Shown: positions 34,771 to 43,594, counted from the first letter of the stretch. The stretch is 64,000 bases of DNA from SHZI01 sp964384525 (GCA_964384525.1 CAYLKO010000004.1:1-64000); one strand, 5' to 3'. Made by a program: numbers and translations. The notes: a model not told the origin generated them from the sequence alone.

Positions 34771-35895
34771 ATGCCAGTCACCGTTGGCGTGATCCGGGAA
34801 ACTGCGCCGGGTGAAACGCGGGTTGCTGTGGTGCCTGAAGTGGCGAAGAAGCTGCGGAAGGCCGGCGCCAGCCTGATCATGGAATCCGGCGCGGCCGATC
34901 GCGCCCGTTTTCCCGATGCCGGCTTCGAGGATATCCGGATCGTGCCGGAAGCCGCTGCCGTTCTAGCCGCAGCCGACGTGCTGCTGCACGTCCAGCCCCC
35001 GACCCTTGCCACTGCCGGCGCCCTGAAGCCCGGCAGCGTCGTGATCGGCTATCTGCAGCCCCACCAGCAGAAGGACCTCATCCGTCTCTTTTGTGAACGG
35101 CGGATCACGAGCTTCGCGATGGAGCTGGTGCCACGGATCTCCCGTGCCCAGTCCATGGATGCCTTGTCGTCCCAGGCGGCCGTGGCCGGCTACAAGGCGG
35201 TGCTGCTGGGCGCTGCCGCCCTCGACAAATTCCTGCCCATGCTGACGACCGCCGCCGGCACGATCCGGCCGTCCAAGGCCCTGATCATGGGCGCGGGCGT
35301 GGCCGGATTGCAGGCCATCGCGACGGCCCGCCGGCTCGGCGCCGTGGTCGAGGCCTTTGATGTCCGGGCGGCCACGCGGGAGCAGGTGGAGTCGCTGGGT
35401 GCAAAGTTTGTCGATACCGGCGTCACCGCCGACGGCGCCGGCGGTTACGCACGCGAGCTGACTGCCGAGGAACGGGCGAAACAGCAGGCCGTCGTCAATG
35501 ACCGCCTGGCGCTGGCGGATCTCGTGATCACCACCGCCGCCGTGCCCGGTCGGCCTGCGCCCCGCCTCATCGATCGCGCCACGGTCGAGCGGATGAAACC
35601 GGGCGCGGTGATCGTCGATCTGGGCGCCGAGAGCGGCGGCAACTGCGAACTGACACAACCCGGCGCCACGATTGCGCACCAGGGCGTCACGATCATCGGC
35701 GCAGTCAATCTGGCCGCCACGGTGGCCCGGGACGCCAGCGAGATGTACGCCCGGAATCTTTACAACTTCCTCGTGCCGGCCATCGGCCCGGCGGGCGAGC
35801 TCGCCATCGACTGGCAGGACGAGGTCTTTGCCGGCGCGGTGCTCACCCATGACGGCACGATCCGCCACGAACCCACCCGCAAAGCCCTGACTTGA
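34771..35895 (+). CDS. pntAA: NAD(P) transhydrogenase subunit alpha, NAD-binding part
   Basis: The 374-residue soluble domain-I subunit of the proton-translocating transhydrogenase binds NAD(H). It resembles alanine dehydrogenase: VTVGVIRETAPGETRVAVVPE at the start, ALIMGAGVAGLQAIATARRLGA as the nucleotide-binding loop, and DLGAESGGNCELTQPG. The start has an AGGAG site 11 bases upstream. The enzyme uses the proton gradient to reduce NADP+ with NADH. Alpha is split from its membrane part, which is the next gene, as in the three-gene arrangement of Rhodospirillum rubrum. A 15-bp tandem repeat surrounds its stop codon. Confidence 0.94.
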   Translation: MPVTVGVIRETAPGETRVAVVPEVAKKLRKAGASLIMESGAADRARFPDAGFEDIRIVPEAAAVLAAADVLLHVQPPTLATAGALKPGSVVIGYLQPHQQKDLIRLFCERRITSFAMELVPRISRAQSMDALSSQAAVAGYKAVLLGAAALDKFLPMLTTAAGTIRPSKALIMGAGVAGLQAIATARRLGAVVEAFDVRAATREQVESLGAKFVDTGVTADGAGGYARELTAEERAKQQAVVNDRLALADLVITTAAVPGRPAPRLIDRATVERMKPGAVIVDLGAESGGNCELTQPGATIAHQGVTIIGAVNLAATVARDASEMYARNLYNFLVPAIGPAGELAIDWQDEVFAGAVLTHDGTIRHEPTRKALT

Positions 35896-35945
35896 ACAAG
35901 CCTGGCTTGAACAACCTCGGCTTGAACAACCCTGACTTGAGGCAG
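35886..35945 (+). repeat. Four-copy 15-bp tandem repeat over the pntAA stop codon
   Basis: Units are CCTGACTTGAACAAG (35886-35900), CCTGGCTTGAACAAC (35901-35915), CTCGGCTTGAACAAC (35916-35930) and a diverged CCTGACTTGAGGCAG (35931-35945). The first unit contains the last codons and TGA of pntAA, and each unit repeats that TGA in the same frame. The repeat fills the pntAA-pntAB spacer. Confidence 0.9.
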
Positions 35946-35953
35946 GCCAGACC

Positions 35954-36259
35954 ATGATCGACGGCTTCATCGCGTTGTATATCTTCATGCTCGCAGGCTT
36001 CACCGGCTACGAGGTGATCGCGCGGGTTCCCACCATCCTGCATACGCCATTGATGTCGGGCTCGAACTTCGTCCACGGCATCGTGCTGGTCGGCGCCATG
36101 GTGGCCCTGGGCCGGGCCGACGACACCCTCGAACTGGTCATCGGCTTCATCGGGGTGGCGCTGGCAGCGGGCAATGCCGTGGGCGGCTACGTGGTGACCG
36201 AGCGCATGCTGGAAATGTTCAAGTCGAGCAAGCCCGGCAGCAACGGGAAAGCACACTGA
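35954..36259 (+). CDS. pntAB: NAD(P) transhydrogenase subunit alpha, membrane part
   Basis: The 101-residue protein has about three membrane helices (FIALYIFMLAGFTGYEVIAR, GSNFVHGIVLVGAMVALGRA, ELVIGFIGVALAAGNAVGGY). It corresponds to the C-terminal membrane segment of fused PntA, part of domain II that forms the proton channel with PntB. It starts 58 bp after pntAA, across the tandem repeat, and its TGA overlaps the pntB ATG (TGATG). Confidence 0.94.
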   Translation: MIDGFIALYIFMLAGFTGYEVIARVPTILHTPLMSGSNFVHGIVLVGAMVALGRADDTLELVIGFIGVALAAGNAVGGYVVTERMLEMFKSSKPGSNGKAH

Positions 36260-37644
36260 TGGCCGACATCGCCGCCACACTGATCTCGGTCAGTTATCTC
36301 GTCGCCGCCTACCTGTTCATCTCGGGACTGAAGCGCATGAGTTCGCCGGTCACGGCGCGCGGCGGCATCATCTGGGCCGGCGCCGGCATGCTGGTGGCGA
36401 CCATCGCCACGTTCTTCACGCCGGCGATGGGCAACTTCGGCCTGATGCTGCTGGCCATTGCCTTCGGCGGCGGCCTTGCCTGGCTCACCGGCAAGCGTGT
36501 CGCGATGACCAACATGCCGCAGATGATCGCCCTCTACAACGGCATGGGCGGTGGCGCAGCCGCCGCGATCGCGGCCGTTGAACTGTTCAAGGGCGAGGAA
36601 CATTCCCTCATCGTGCTCGTGCTGGCGGTGCTCGGTGGCCTGATCGGCGCCGTGTCGTTTTCCGGCAGCCTCATTGCGTTTGGCAAATTGCAGGACCTGA
36701 TCAAGCGCTCGTTTCGTTTCCGGGGCCAGAACTTCGTCAACGTAGCCATCCTGCTCGCGGCGGCCATGCTGGGTGTGATGCTGGTCGTTGCCGAGGCCAC
36801 CGCCGGGCCGATGCCAGGCATGGTCACCCTGTTTTTCGCCATCGCCCTGGTGCTCGGCGTGACGATGACGCTGCCCATCGGCGGCGCCGACATGCCGGTG
36901 GTCATCTCGCTCTACAACGCCCTGACCGGCCTCGCGGTGGCCTTCGAGGGCTTCGTGCTCAACAACGCCGCCATGATCATCGCCGGCATGGTGGTCGGCT
37001 CGGCGGGTACGCTGCTCACGCAGTTGATGGCCCGGGCCATGAACCGCTCGCTGGGCAACGTGCTGTTCTCCGGCTTCGGCGACACCGCCGGCGGCACGAG
37101 CGACGTCGGCGGCACGATGAAAGCCATCGACGCCGAGGATGTGGGCGTGATGATGGCTTTTGCGCAGAAGGTCATCATCGTGCCGGGCTACGGCATGGCC
37201 GTGGCCCAGGCCCAGCACAAGGTGTGGGAACTGGCCAAACTGCTGCAGGATCGCGGCGTCACCGTGAAGTTCGCGATTCATCCGGTTGCCGGCCGCATGC
37301 CCGGCCACATGAACGTGCTGCTCGCCGAGGCGGGTGTGCCCTACGACATGATCCATGACGAATCGGAGATCAATGCCGAGTTCGACAGCGCCGATGTGGC
37401 GCTGATCATCGGCGCCAACGACGTGGTGAACCCGGCCGCCCGCACCGACAAGGCAAGCCCGATCTACGGCATGCCGATTTTGAATGCCGATAAGGCGAAG
37501 AATGTCATCGTCATCAAGCGCGGCAAGGGCGCCGGCTTTTCCGGCATCGAGAACGGGCTGTTCTTCCTCGACAACACCCACATGCTCTACGGCGACGGTC
37601 AGGCCATGGCTGCGGCGCTGATCCAGGCCGTCAAGGTTCTGTAG
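36259..37644 (+). CDS. pntB: NAD(P) transhydrogenase subunit beta
   Basis: The 461-residue protein has an N-terminal membrane domain of about eight helices (to about residue 270) and a C-terminal NADP(H)-binding domain III. The latter shows IIVPGYGMAVAQAQHKVWELA, HPVAGRMPGHMNVLLAEAGVPYD, GANDVVNPAARTD and VIKRGKGAGFSGIENGLF. It completes the inner-membrane transhydrogenase, which supplies NADPH at the expense of proton motive force. Its last 14 bp overlap the oppositely oriented DUF3106 gene, so there is no room for an intergenic terminator. Confidence 0.96.
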   Translation: MADIAATLISVSYLVAAYLFISGLKRMSSPVTARGGIIWAGAGMLVATIATFFTPAMGNFGLMLLAIAFGGGLAWLTGKRVAMTNMPQMIALYNGMGGGAAAAIAAVELFKGEEHSLIVLVLAVLGGLIGAVSFSGSLIAFGKLQDLIKRSFRFRGQNFVNVAILLAAAMLGVMLVVAEATAGPMPGMVTLFFAIALVLGVTMTLPIGGADMPVVISLYNALTGLAVAFEGFVLNNAAMIIAGMVVGSAGTLLTQLMARAMNRSLGNVLFSGFGDTAGGTSDVGGTMKAIDAEDVGVMMAFAQKVIIVPGYGMAVAQAQHKVWELAKLLQDRGVTVKFAIHPVAGRMPGHMNVLLAEAGVPYDMIHDESEINAEFDSADVALIIGANDVVNPAARTDKASPIYGMPILNADKAKNVIVIKRGKGAGFSGIENGLFFLDNTHMLYGDGQAMAAALIQAVKVL

Positions 37645-38236
37645 GCCCGCGCTGCTCGTGCCGATCGCGACGGCGATCCAGGAGCTCCTGGCGCTGTGCC
37701 GGCGTCAGCTTTTCCCAGCGCTGTTGCATGTGCCGCCGCTCTTCGGGTGACATCTGCCGGAAGCGGCGAAAATTCCGACGGACCTTCGCCTGTTCCTCCG
37801 GATCCATGCGGCGAAATTCCTTGAGCTGCTCACGCATGGCACCGCGCTGTTCCGGGGTGAGCTGCTGCCACTGCCGGAAGCGCCGTCCGGCATCGTCGCG
37901 TTCGGCTGGATCCGCATCGCCCAGGCGGGCGGCCCCGGCCGCCAGCCGTGACTGACGCTCGGGCGGCAGCGTCGCCCACTGCCCGCGAAACCGCTCGAGC
38001 ATCTGCTGCTGCCCGGCAGTCAACGCCTCCCACGCCACGTCCGGACGCGGCGCGGGCTTGTCCTTGTGGCCCTGGCCACGATGACCCTGATCAGGATGAC
38101 TTTGGCCACCCGGAGCAACGACCGTCGTGCCACCGTCAGGCGCGGGCTCGTCCGCCGCGACACCGCTCTCGGGCATCAACGGTGCCAGCAGCAGGACTGC
38201 CAGCAGCACGATGACCCTGGACATCAGCCGATCCAT
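37631..38236 (-). CDS. DUF3106 domain-containing exported protein
   Basis: The 201-residue protein has a signal peptide (about 1-28, VIVLLAVLLLAPLMPESGVA), a His/Gly/Pro-rich linker and a DUF3106 region. That region consists of short Arg/Gln-rich helical repeats such as LERFRGQWATLPPERQSRLA, FRQWQQLTPEQRGAMREQL and FRRFRQMSPEERRHMQQRW. The repeats recall periplasmic CpxP/Spy-like metal or stress sensors, but the function is unproven. It lies ten bases after the membrane-partner gene of the second sigma pair and is likely in the same operon, so it may belong to that stress response. Confidence 0.85.
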   Translation of the reverse strand: MDRLMSRVIVLLAVLLLAPLMPESGVAADEPAPDGGTTVVAPGGQSHPDQGHRGQGHKDKPAPRPDVAWEALTAGQQQMLERFRGQWATLPPERQSRLAAGAARLGDADPAERDDAGRRFRQWQQLTPEQRGAMREQLKEFRRMDPEEQAKVRRNFRRFRQMSPEERRHMQQRWEKLTPAQRQELLDRRRDRHEQRGPTEP

Positions 38237-38245
38237 CGCCAGTAC

Positions 38246-38743
38246 TCAGGCGCCGGTCGTATCGACCGACTCCAGCTCCGCACGCAATTCGGCATCGCTG
38301 CGGTCGGCATCCAGCCAGGCAAAGAACTCGAGATCCTGGATCATCTCCAGATTGGTATCCGTCAGCAGAAATTCCATGTCGCTGCCCGCCCCATTGGCAA
38401 CCACATTGCCCGGCACATTGGCCGGCACACTGGCCGGCGAGGCCAGCCGGGCAGCGGGTGGGCGCTCCGGGTTGTCGAGCCCGCCACCCAGCCACAGGGC
38501 AACCGCCACCACCGCTGCCGCCGCCATCGCCACGGCCGGCTGCCACCAGCGTACCGGGGTGCGGCCCGTGCCGGCGGCGAGGGCCGCCCGTCGCGCCCGG
38601 ATCAACCGGGCCTGCGTGGCGCTGTCCAGTTCCCCGGCACTGGCGCGCAGCAGCTCGGCTGCCGCGCGCTCAAAGCGCTCATCGGCCGACCGGGCCGACG
38701 GCGGCGGGATCTGGTCCGTGTGTCCGAAACCGGTGTTACTCAT
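38246..38743 (-). CDS. Membrane partner of the second sigma factor (DUF3619-like)
   Basis: The 165-residue protein has an N-terminal cytoplasmic part (about 1-65, ERFERAAAELLRASAGELDSATQARLI), one membrane helix (about 68-87, WWQPAVAMAAAAVVAVALWL) and a periplasmic end LLTDTNLEMIQDLEFFAWLD. This layout matches the DUF3619-type proteins that follow a sigma factor in Xanthomonadales-like genomes and are presumed to regulate it. No zinc anti-sigma motif is present. A three-copy 12-bp repeat at 38403-38438 encodes PASV-PANV-PGNV next to the membrane helix. It begins ten bases after the sigma gene stop. Confidence 0.8.
   Translation of the reverse strand: MSNTGFGHTDQIPPPSARSADERFERAAAELLRASAGELDSATQARLIRARRAALAAGTGRTPVRWWQPAVAMAAAAVVAVALWLGGGLDNPERPPAARLASPASVPANVPGNVVANGAGSDMEFLLTDTNLEMIQDLEFFAWLDADRSDAELRAELESVDTTGA
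38403..38438 (-). repeat. 12-bp tandem repeat in the DUF3619-like gene
   Basis: CACATTGCCCGG (38403-38414), CACATTGGCCGG (38415-38426) and CACACTGGCCGG (38427-38438) are consecutive in-frame copies. Confidence 0.88.
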
Positions 38744-38752
38744 GACACGTGC

Positions 38753-39274
38753 TCATGGCCAGTGGTCTCCAAGCTGGGCCCGCAGGCTGTGTACGGCCCG
38801 CGAGTAATGGGTTTTCACGCTGCCCTCGCTGCAGGCCATGGCGGCCGCCGTCTGAGCTACATCCAGGCCTTCCAGGTTGCGCAGCAGGAAGGCCTGGCGC
38901 TGGCGTTTCGGCAGTTTCCCCAGCGCAGCCTCCAGCGCCGTCATGGCATCGGCCTGTCCGGCGAGCTGCTCCGGGGCGGCGGCCCGGGTGTCCGGGATCA
39001 TCGCCAGCGGATCCTGGTCGTCATCCCCGCCATCGGGCGAGAGCCAGGCGAAAATCCGGCGACGTACGGATTGCCGACGCTGGTGATCCGTGATGCGGTT
39101 GCCCAGGATCCGGTAAAACAGCGGCCGCCACTCCGCTGCCGGCCGGTCGCCGTAATTTCGCACCAGCTTCAGCATCGCATCCTGCAGAATGTCGCAGGCA
39201 TCATCCCGATTACCCACCGACAAGATCGCGATCCGCAGGGCACGACGCTCGACGTCGGCGAGGAACCGCTCCAT
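38753..39274 (-). CDS. ECF-type RNA polymerase sigma factor (second pair)
   Basis: The product has 173 residues if started at MERFLADVERRALR, the usual beginning of this group; an ATG at 39406 would add 44 residues of low-complexity sequence. Region 2 is visible as DDACDILQDAMLKLVRNYG and RPLFYRILGNRITDHQRR. Region 4 is LPKRQRQAFLLRNLEGLDVA with the helix-turn-helix AMACSEGSVKTHYSRAV. An Asp-rich linker joins them. It heads the unit with the DUF3619-like and DUF3106 proteins, so the set may form a self-contained envelope-response regulon. Its upstream region is the DnaA-box-containing spacer. Confidence 0.88.
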   Translation of the reverse strand: MERFLADVERRALRIAILSVGNRDDACDILQDAMLKLVRNYGDRPAAEWRPLFYRILGNRITDHQRRQSVRRRIFAWLSPDGGDDDQDPLAMIPDTRAAAPEQLAGQADAMTALEAALGKLPKRQRQAFLLRNLEGLDVAQTAAAMACSEGSVKTHYSRAVHSLRAQLGDHWP

Positions 39275-39439
39275 GGCCCGACTGTCGTCCAGCGTCGCTT
39301 CCTTTCGCGTCCCGGCCCCGGACCCGGCGCGGGACGGACCCGGATCGAACCATGGGCTGTTGCAGGCTGCGGGCATTACAGCCTCTGCAGCGTCCGGTTT
39401 GAGCATACTGGCAGTCGCCCTGTGGCCACCCTTTTTTGG

Positions 39440-39717
39440 ATAACGCAGATGACGGGCAGGGGTTGACAATCGGTGACGAATTGGCATCCCCACCTGCCGC
39501 TGCAGGCGCACTTATACACATTTCTCTATCCGGCAGGCTGATTAGCCGCTACTGTACGTCGCACACATTAAGTGACCAATGCAACATACTGATATATATG
39601 ATGAATACAGAAAGAGCAAAAATTGTCCAGATTGTCATAATGATTGCTGCGGTTAGCCGAATCGTTGTTTTTACCCGCCTGATCCACAGACTTATCCACA
39701 GGAATTGTGGATAAGTC
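39440..39717. other. AT-rich region with DnaA boxes upstream of priA (candidate oriC)
   Basis: This spacer is conspicuously AT-rich against a GC-rich background, above all at about 39565-39675. It holds three perfect matches to the DnaA box TTATNCACA: TTATACACA at 39512-39520, TTATCCACA at 39692-39700 and TGTGGATAA (reverse strand) at 39706-39714. The last two form an inverted pair with a five-base spacer. A one-mismatch box, TGATCCACA, is at 39680-39688. A run of DnaA boxes beside an AT-rich unwinding-type stretch is the layout of a replication origin. Alternatively, the boxes regulate priA, whose start is next to the last one. A TTGACA at 39463-39468 could be a -35 element. Confidence 0.55.
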
Positions 39718-39729
39718 GTGACCCGGCCC

Positions 39730-41784
39730 ATGATCCTGGAAGTGGCTGTCGCGGCGCCCTTGATGGGGCTGTTCGACTACCTGCCGCCCGTCGATTGGCC
39801 GGCTGATGCCCCGGACGGGCTTTGCCTCGGCATGCGCGTCAAGGTGCCTTTCGGCCGCAGCACTCGAATTGGCCTGATCATGGGCGTGAAAACGCAGAGC
39901 GATGTGCCGGTGGAACGGCTGCGGCCGGTGCAGGCCATCGTCGATCGCGAGCCGGTGCTGCCGGATGACTTGTTGCGTCTGCTGACGTGGGCTTCGGCCT
40001 ACTACCAGCACCCACCAGGCGAGGTCGTCGCGGCCGCACTGCCCAAGGCGCTCCGCACCGGCAAGGCGCTGGCCCCCGGACTCAAGGCGAAGCGACGGGG
40101 CAAATCCCGCGAACCCGTGGCGCCGGACGGCGACAGCGCAGGCGCGCCACCAACCCTGAACGCCGATCAGCAGGCAGCGGTTGCCGCCATCAACGCCGCC
40201 GAGGGATTTCATTGCTTTCTGCTGGATGGCATCACCGGCAGCGGCAAGACGGAAGTCTATCTGCAATGCATCCAGCAACAGCTGGCTGCCGGCCGCCAGT
40301 GCCTGGTGCTGGTGCCGGAGATCGGGCTGACGCCCCAACTGCTGGCGCGGTTTCGCCAGCGCTTTCCCGCTCAGGCAGCCGCCGGCGGCATCGCGGTTCT
40401 GCATTCAGGTCTCGCCGACGGTGCGCGCCTGCAGGCGTACTCCGCGGCGCGCGACGGCTCGGCCGCCATCGTCATTGGCACCCGGTCAGCCATATTCACG
40501 CCACTCAAGCAGCCGGGACTCATCGTGGTCGATGAAGAGCACGACGCGAGCTACAAGCAGCAGGACGGATTCCGCTATTCAGCACGCGACCTGGCTGTGT
40601 GGCGGGCACGAACGCTCCAGGTGTCCGTGGTGCTGGGCTCGGCCACGCCGGCCCTGGAATCGGTGGAGAATGCCCGCGCCGGCCGTTACCGGCATCTGCT
40701 GCTGCGGCAGCGGGCCGGCGGCGCCGTCAGCCCCACGGTACATGTGGTGGACATGCGGGCCCAGGCGGCGACCGCCGGCCTGAGCCAACCACTGCTGAAT
40801 GCCGTACGTGCGCACCTGGAAAACGATGGGCAGGTACTGATCTTTCTCAATCGCCGCGGTTACGCGCCCACCCTCGTCTGCATCGGTTGCGGACTCGTGG
40901 TGAGCTGCGAGCGTTGCGACGCGCGCATGGTTCTGCACCAGCGCCGCGGGCGCATCAGCTGTCATCACTGCGGCAGCGACCGGCCGCGACCGGCAGACTG
41001 TGCGGTTTGCCACGCCGAACTGCGACCGGTGGGCCAGGGCACGGAGCGCGTGGAAGAGGCCCTGGAACGGACGTTCCCCGACCATCCGCTGGAGCGCATC
41101 GATCGCGACACCACCCGGCGACGCGGCGAGATCGAGCGGCGGCTGGCGCGGGTCCATTCAGCCGAGGCGCGTCTTCTGCTCGGCACGCAGATGCTCACCA
41201 AGGGACATGACTTTCCTGGCGTCACGCTGGTGGGCATCGTCGATGCCGACCAGGGCTTGTTCGGCACGGATTTTCGCAGCGCCGAGCGCCTGGCGCAGAC
41301 TTTCATCCAGGTGGCGGGCCGGGCCGGGCGGGCCGAGCGGCCTGGCGAAGTCTGGTTGCAAACCCTGTTTCCGGATCACCCGCTGCTCCGTGTGCTGATC
41401 AGCCAGGGCTACGGCGCGTTTGCAGAACTCGCCCTCGAGGAACGCCAGCGGACGGGCTGGCCACCGTGGTCGGCGCTGGCCCTGCTGCGCGCCGAAGCAT
41501 CACGACGGGAAGTGGTCTTCGCCTTCCTCGAAGCAGCGGCGGCCGCTGCCCGGTCGGTGGCGACTGCGCCGAATCCCGCCATGCAATCACTGCGGGTGCT
41601 CGGCCCGGCAGCCGCACCGATGGAGCGTCGCTCCGGCAGATATCGCGGTCAGTTGCTGTTGCAGGCGGATGTCCGCCGCGAGTTGCATCGCTGCCTGCCG
41701 GCACTCCGCGCCGCCATCACGGAACTGCCCACCCAGCGCCATGTGCGCTGGAGTCTGGATGTTGATCCCGCGGAACTGTTCTAG
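39730..41784 (+). CDS. priA: Primosomal protein N' (replication restart helicase)
   Basis: This helicase is 684 residues from ATG 39730 (MILEVAVAAPLMGLFDYLPP, the typical start); a GTG at 39718 would add four. The DNA-binding domain (about 1-105) is followed by the helicase core: GITGSGKTEVYLQCI (Walker A), LIVVDEEHDASYKQQ (DEEH), VVLGSATPALES, and a later QVAGRAGRAERPG. Eight zinc-binding Cys occur in CIGCGLVVSCERC, CHHCGS and CAVCHAEL. PriA reloads the replisome at stalled forks. It lies immediately downstream of the DnaA-box cluster. Confidence 0.95.
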   Translation: MILEVAVAAPLMGLFDYLPPVDWPADAPDGLCLGMRVKVPFGRSTRIGLIMGVKTQSDVPVERLRPVQAIVDREPVLPDDLLRLLTWASAYYQHPPGEVVAAALPKALRTGKALAPGLKAKRRGKSREPVAPDGDSAGAPPTLNADQQAAVAAINAAEGFHCFLLDGITGSGKTEVYLQCIQQQLAAGRQCLVLVPEIGLTPQLLARFRQRFPAQAAAGGIAVLHSGLADGARLQAYSAARDGSAAIVIGTRSAIFTPLKQPGLIVVDEEHDASYKQQDGFRYSARDLAVWRARTLQVSVVLGSATPALESVENARAGRYRHLLLRQRAGGAVSPTVHVVDMRAQAATAGLSQPLLNAVRAHLENDGQVLIFLNRRGYAPTLVCIGCGLVVSCERCDARMVLHQRRGRISCHHCGSDRPRPADCAVCHAELRPVGQGTERVEEALERTFPDHPLERIDRDTTRRRGEIERRLARVHSAEARLLLGTQMLTKGHDFPGVTLVGIVDADQGLFGTDFRSAERLAQTFIQVAGRAGRAERPGEVWLQTLFPDHPLLRVLISQGYGAFAELALEERQRTGWPPWSALALLRAEASRREVVFAFLEAAAAAARSVATAPNPAMQSLRVLGPAAAPMERRSGRYRGQLLLQADVRRELHRCLPALRAAITELPTQRHVRWSLDVDPAELF

Positions 41785-41836
41785 AATTCCGCGCATTCCC
41801 GCCTCTACGCCTGTCTCAAGGATTCCATCGCTGCCC

Positions 41837-43594
41837 ATGCAGATCAGTTCCCATATCGCGCAGGTCGTGTGCCATGCGCTCGACTGGCCAGCCGAGCGGT
41901 GCCCGGAAATCGAAGCCGGATTGACCGCGCCGCCCGACCCGACTCTTGGCGATGTTTCCTTCCCGTGTTTTTCGCTGGCAAAAGAACGGCGGATGGCTCC
42001 GAACCAGATCGCCGGCATGCTTGCCGGACGCGTGGTTGCAGATGAGATCGTCAGCCGGGCAGCAGCCACCGGGCCCTATCTCAACCTGTTTCTGAATCGC
42101 GGCAATGTCAGCACCCGGGTGCTCGGCGGGATCCGGCAGAATCCGGACACCTACGGCAGCCGCGATCTGGGTCGTGGGCAGACCATGGTGCTGGACTTCT
42201 CCGCGCCCAATATCGCGAAACCCTTTCACTTCGGCCATCTGCGATCGACGAATCTCGGCGCCGACCTGGCCCGGATCTTTGCCTTCCAGGGCTGGCGGGT
42301 CGTGCGCAGGAATTATCTCGGCGACTGGGGAACCCAGTTCGGCCTCGTGATCTGGGCCTGGCAGCAATGGGGCGAGGAGCCGGCTCTCGAGGCCCGGGCC
42401 ATCGACTATCTGGTCGAGCTGTATGTCCGCGCCAACCGGGCGAGCGAGGCGGATCCGGCGGTCAGGGAAAGCGCCCGCCAGCTGTTTCTGCGCCTGGAGC
42501 AGGGTGATCCGGACATCGTCCATCTGTGGCAGCGATTTCGCACGCTGTCGCTCGAGGGTTTTCACCGGACTTACGCCCGCCTGGGGATCGAGTTCGACTC
42601 CTACGACGGCGAGTCGGCCATGAACAGCAAGGTGCAACCGGTCATCGCACGCTTCCTCGCGGCCGGCGTGGCCCGGGAATCGCAGGGCGCCATCGTGGTC
42701 GACGTGGCCGATGCTCTGGGTCGGGAGATCGCCCCCTGCATGCTGCAGAAATCCGATGGCGCATCGACGTACGCGGCCCGCGATTGTGCGGAGGCGATCG
42801 ACCGCTGGGAGCGCCATCGCTTTGCCGCGAACATCTATGTGGTGTCCCGCCAGGAAGATCATTTCGCCCAGGTGTTTGCGGCACTGGGCAAGCTGGCCGC
42901 CGCCGAGGGCTGGGCCGATGACTGGCCGACGTTGTGCGAGAACGTGAGCTTCGGCTACGTGCGCGGCATGTCCACGCGCAAGGGTGAAGCCGTGTGGCTG
43001 GAGGCCGTGCTGGACGAGGCGCGCGATCGCGCGGCCCGTTACCGCGAAGAGCGGGCGGCCGCCGGCAACCGCGGTGCGCCGGAACTGCCGGTGGCGGAGC
43101 AGCTCGACATCAGCGAGGCGGTGGGCCAGGCGGCGCTGCTGTATTTCGATGTGTCGTCACGCCGGATGACCGACGTGACCTTCGACTGGGACACGGTCCT
43201 GCAATTCGAAGGCAATACCGGCCCCTACCTGCAATACAGTCATGCCCGCATGAGCGGCATCTTCCGCAAATCGACCGGGGCAGACTGGCTGGGAACGCCC
43301 GCGGACGATGATGCCGGCCGGCTCGTCGCCGATGAAGAGTGGGCCGTGATCCGGAAGTTGCGCGGCTTCGGCCCCGCGCTGACCCGGGCAGCCGTGCAGC
43401 GTGAGCCTTTCGAGCTTGCTCACTATCTGTATGAACTCTGCAGCGTGTTCAATGCGTTCTACAACCGCCATGTCGTGCTCGACGAGGCGGACCCGGCGCG
43501 CAGCCGGGCCCGGCTGGCGCTCGTGGGGGGTGTCCGGACGGTGCGGGGCCGCGGCCGCGAACTGCTGGGAATCCGCGCGCTGGAGCACATGTAG
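41837..43594 (+). CDS. argS: Arginine--tRNA ligase
   Basis: The 585-residue class-I synthetase attaches arginine to tRNA-Arg. It has the N-terminal additional domain (about 1-110), the HIGH equivalent HFGHLRST in APNIAKPFHFGHLRST, the KMSKS-equivalent loop MSTRKG, and the C-terminal DALR anticodon-binding domain with LYELCSVFNAFYNRHVVL. The start at MQISSHIAQVV matches family beginnings; the open frame continues upstream within priA but is not homologous. It starts 52 bp after priA, and its stop overlaps the GTG of the SPOR gene by one base. Confidence 0.95.
   Translation: MQISSHIAQVVCHALDWPAERCPEIEAGLTAPPDPTLGDVSFPCFSLAKERRMAPNQIAGMLAGRVVADEIVSRAAATGPYLNLFLNRGNVSTRVLGGIRQNPDTYGSRDLGRGQTMVLDFSAPNIAKPFHFGHLRSTNLGADLARIFAFQGWRVVRRNYLGDWGTQFGLVIWAWQQWGEEPALEARAIDYLVELYVRANRASEADPAVRESARQLFLRLEQGDPDIVHLWQRFRTLSLEGFHRTYARLGIEFDSYDGESAMNSKVQPVIARFLAAGVARESQGAIVVDVADALGREIAPCMLQKSDGASTYAARDCAEAIDRWERHRFAANIYVVSRQEDHFAQVFAALGKLAAAEGWADDWPTLCENVSFGYVRGMSTRKGEAVWLEAVLDEARDRAARYREERAAAGNRGAPELPVAEQLDISEAVGQAALLYFDVSSRRMTDVTFDWDTVLQFEGNTGPYLQYSHARMSGIFRKSTGADWLGTPADDDAGRLVADEEWAVIRKLRGFGPALTRAAVQREPFELAHYLYELCSVFNAFYNRHVVLDEADPARSRARLALVGGVRTVRGRGRELLGIRALEHM

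Noticed and set aside
35886..35945. Possible CRISPR-like array after pntAA
   Set aside because: Units are 15 bp, directly adjacent with no spacers, and no cas genes are present; it is a tandem repeat.
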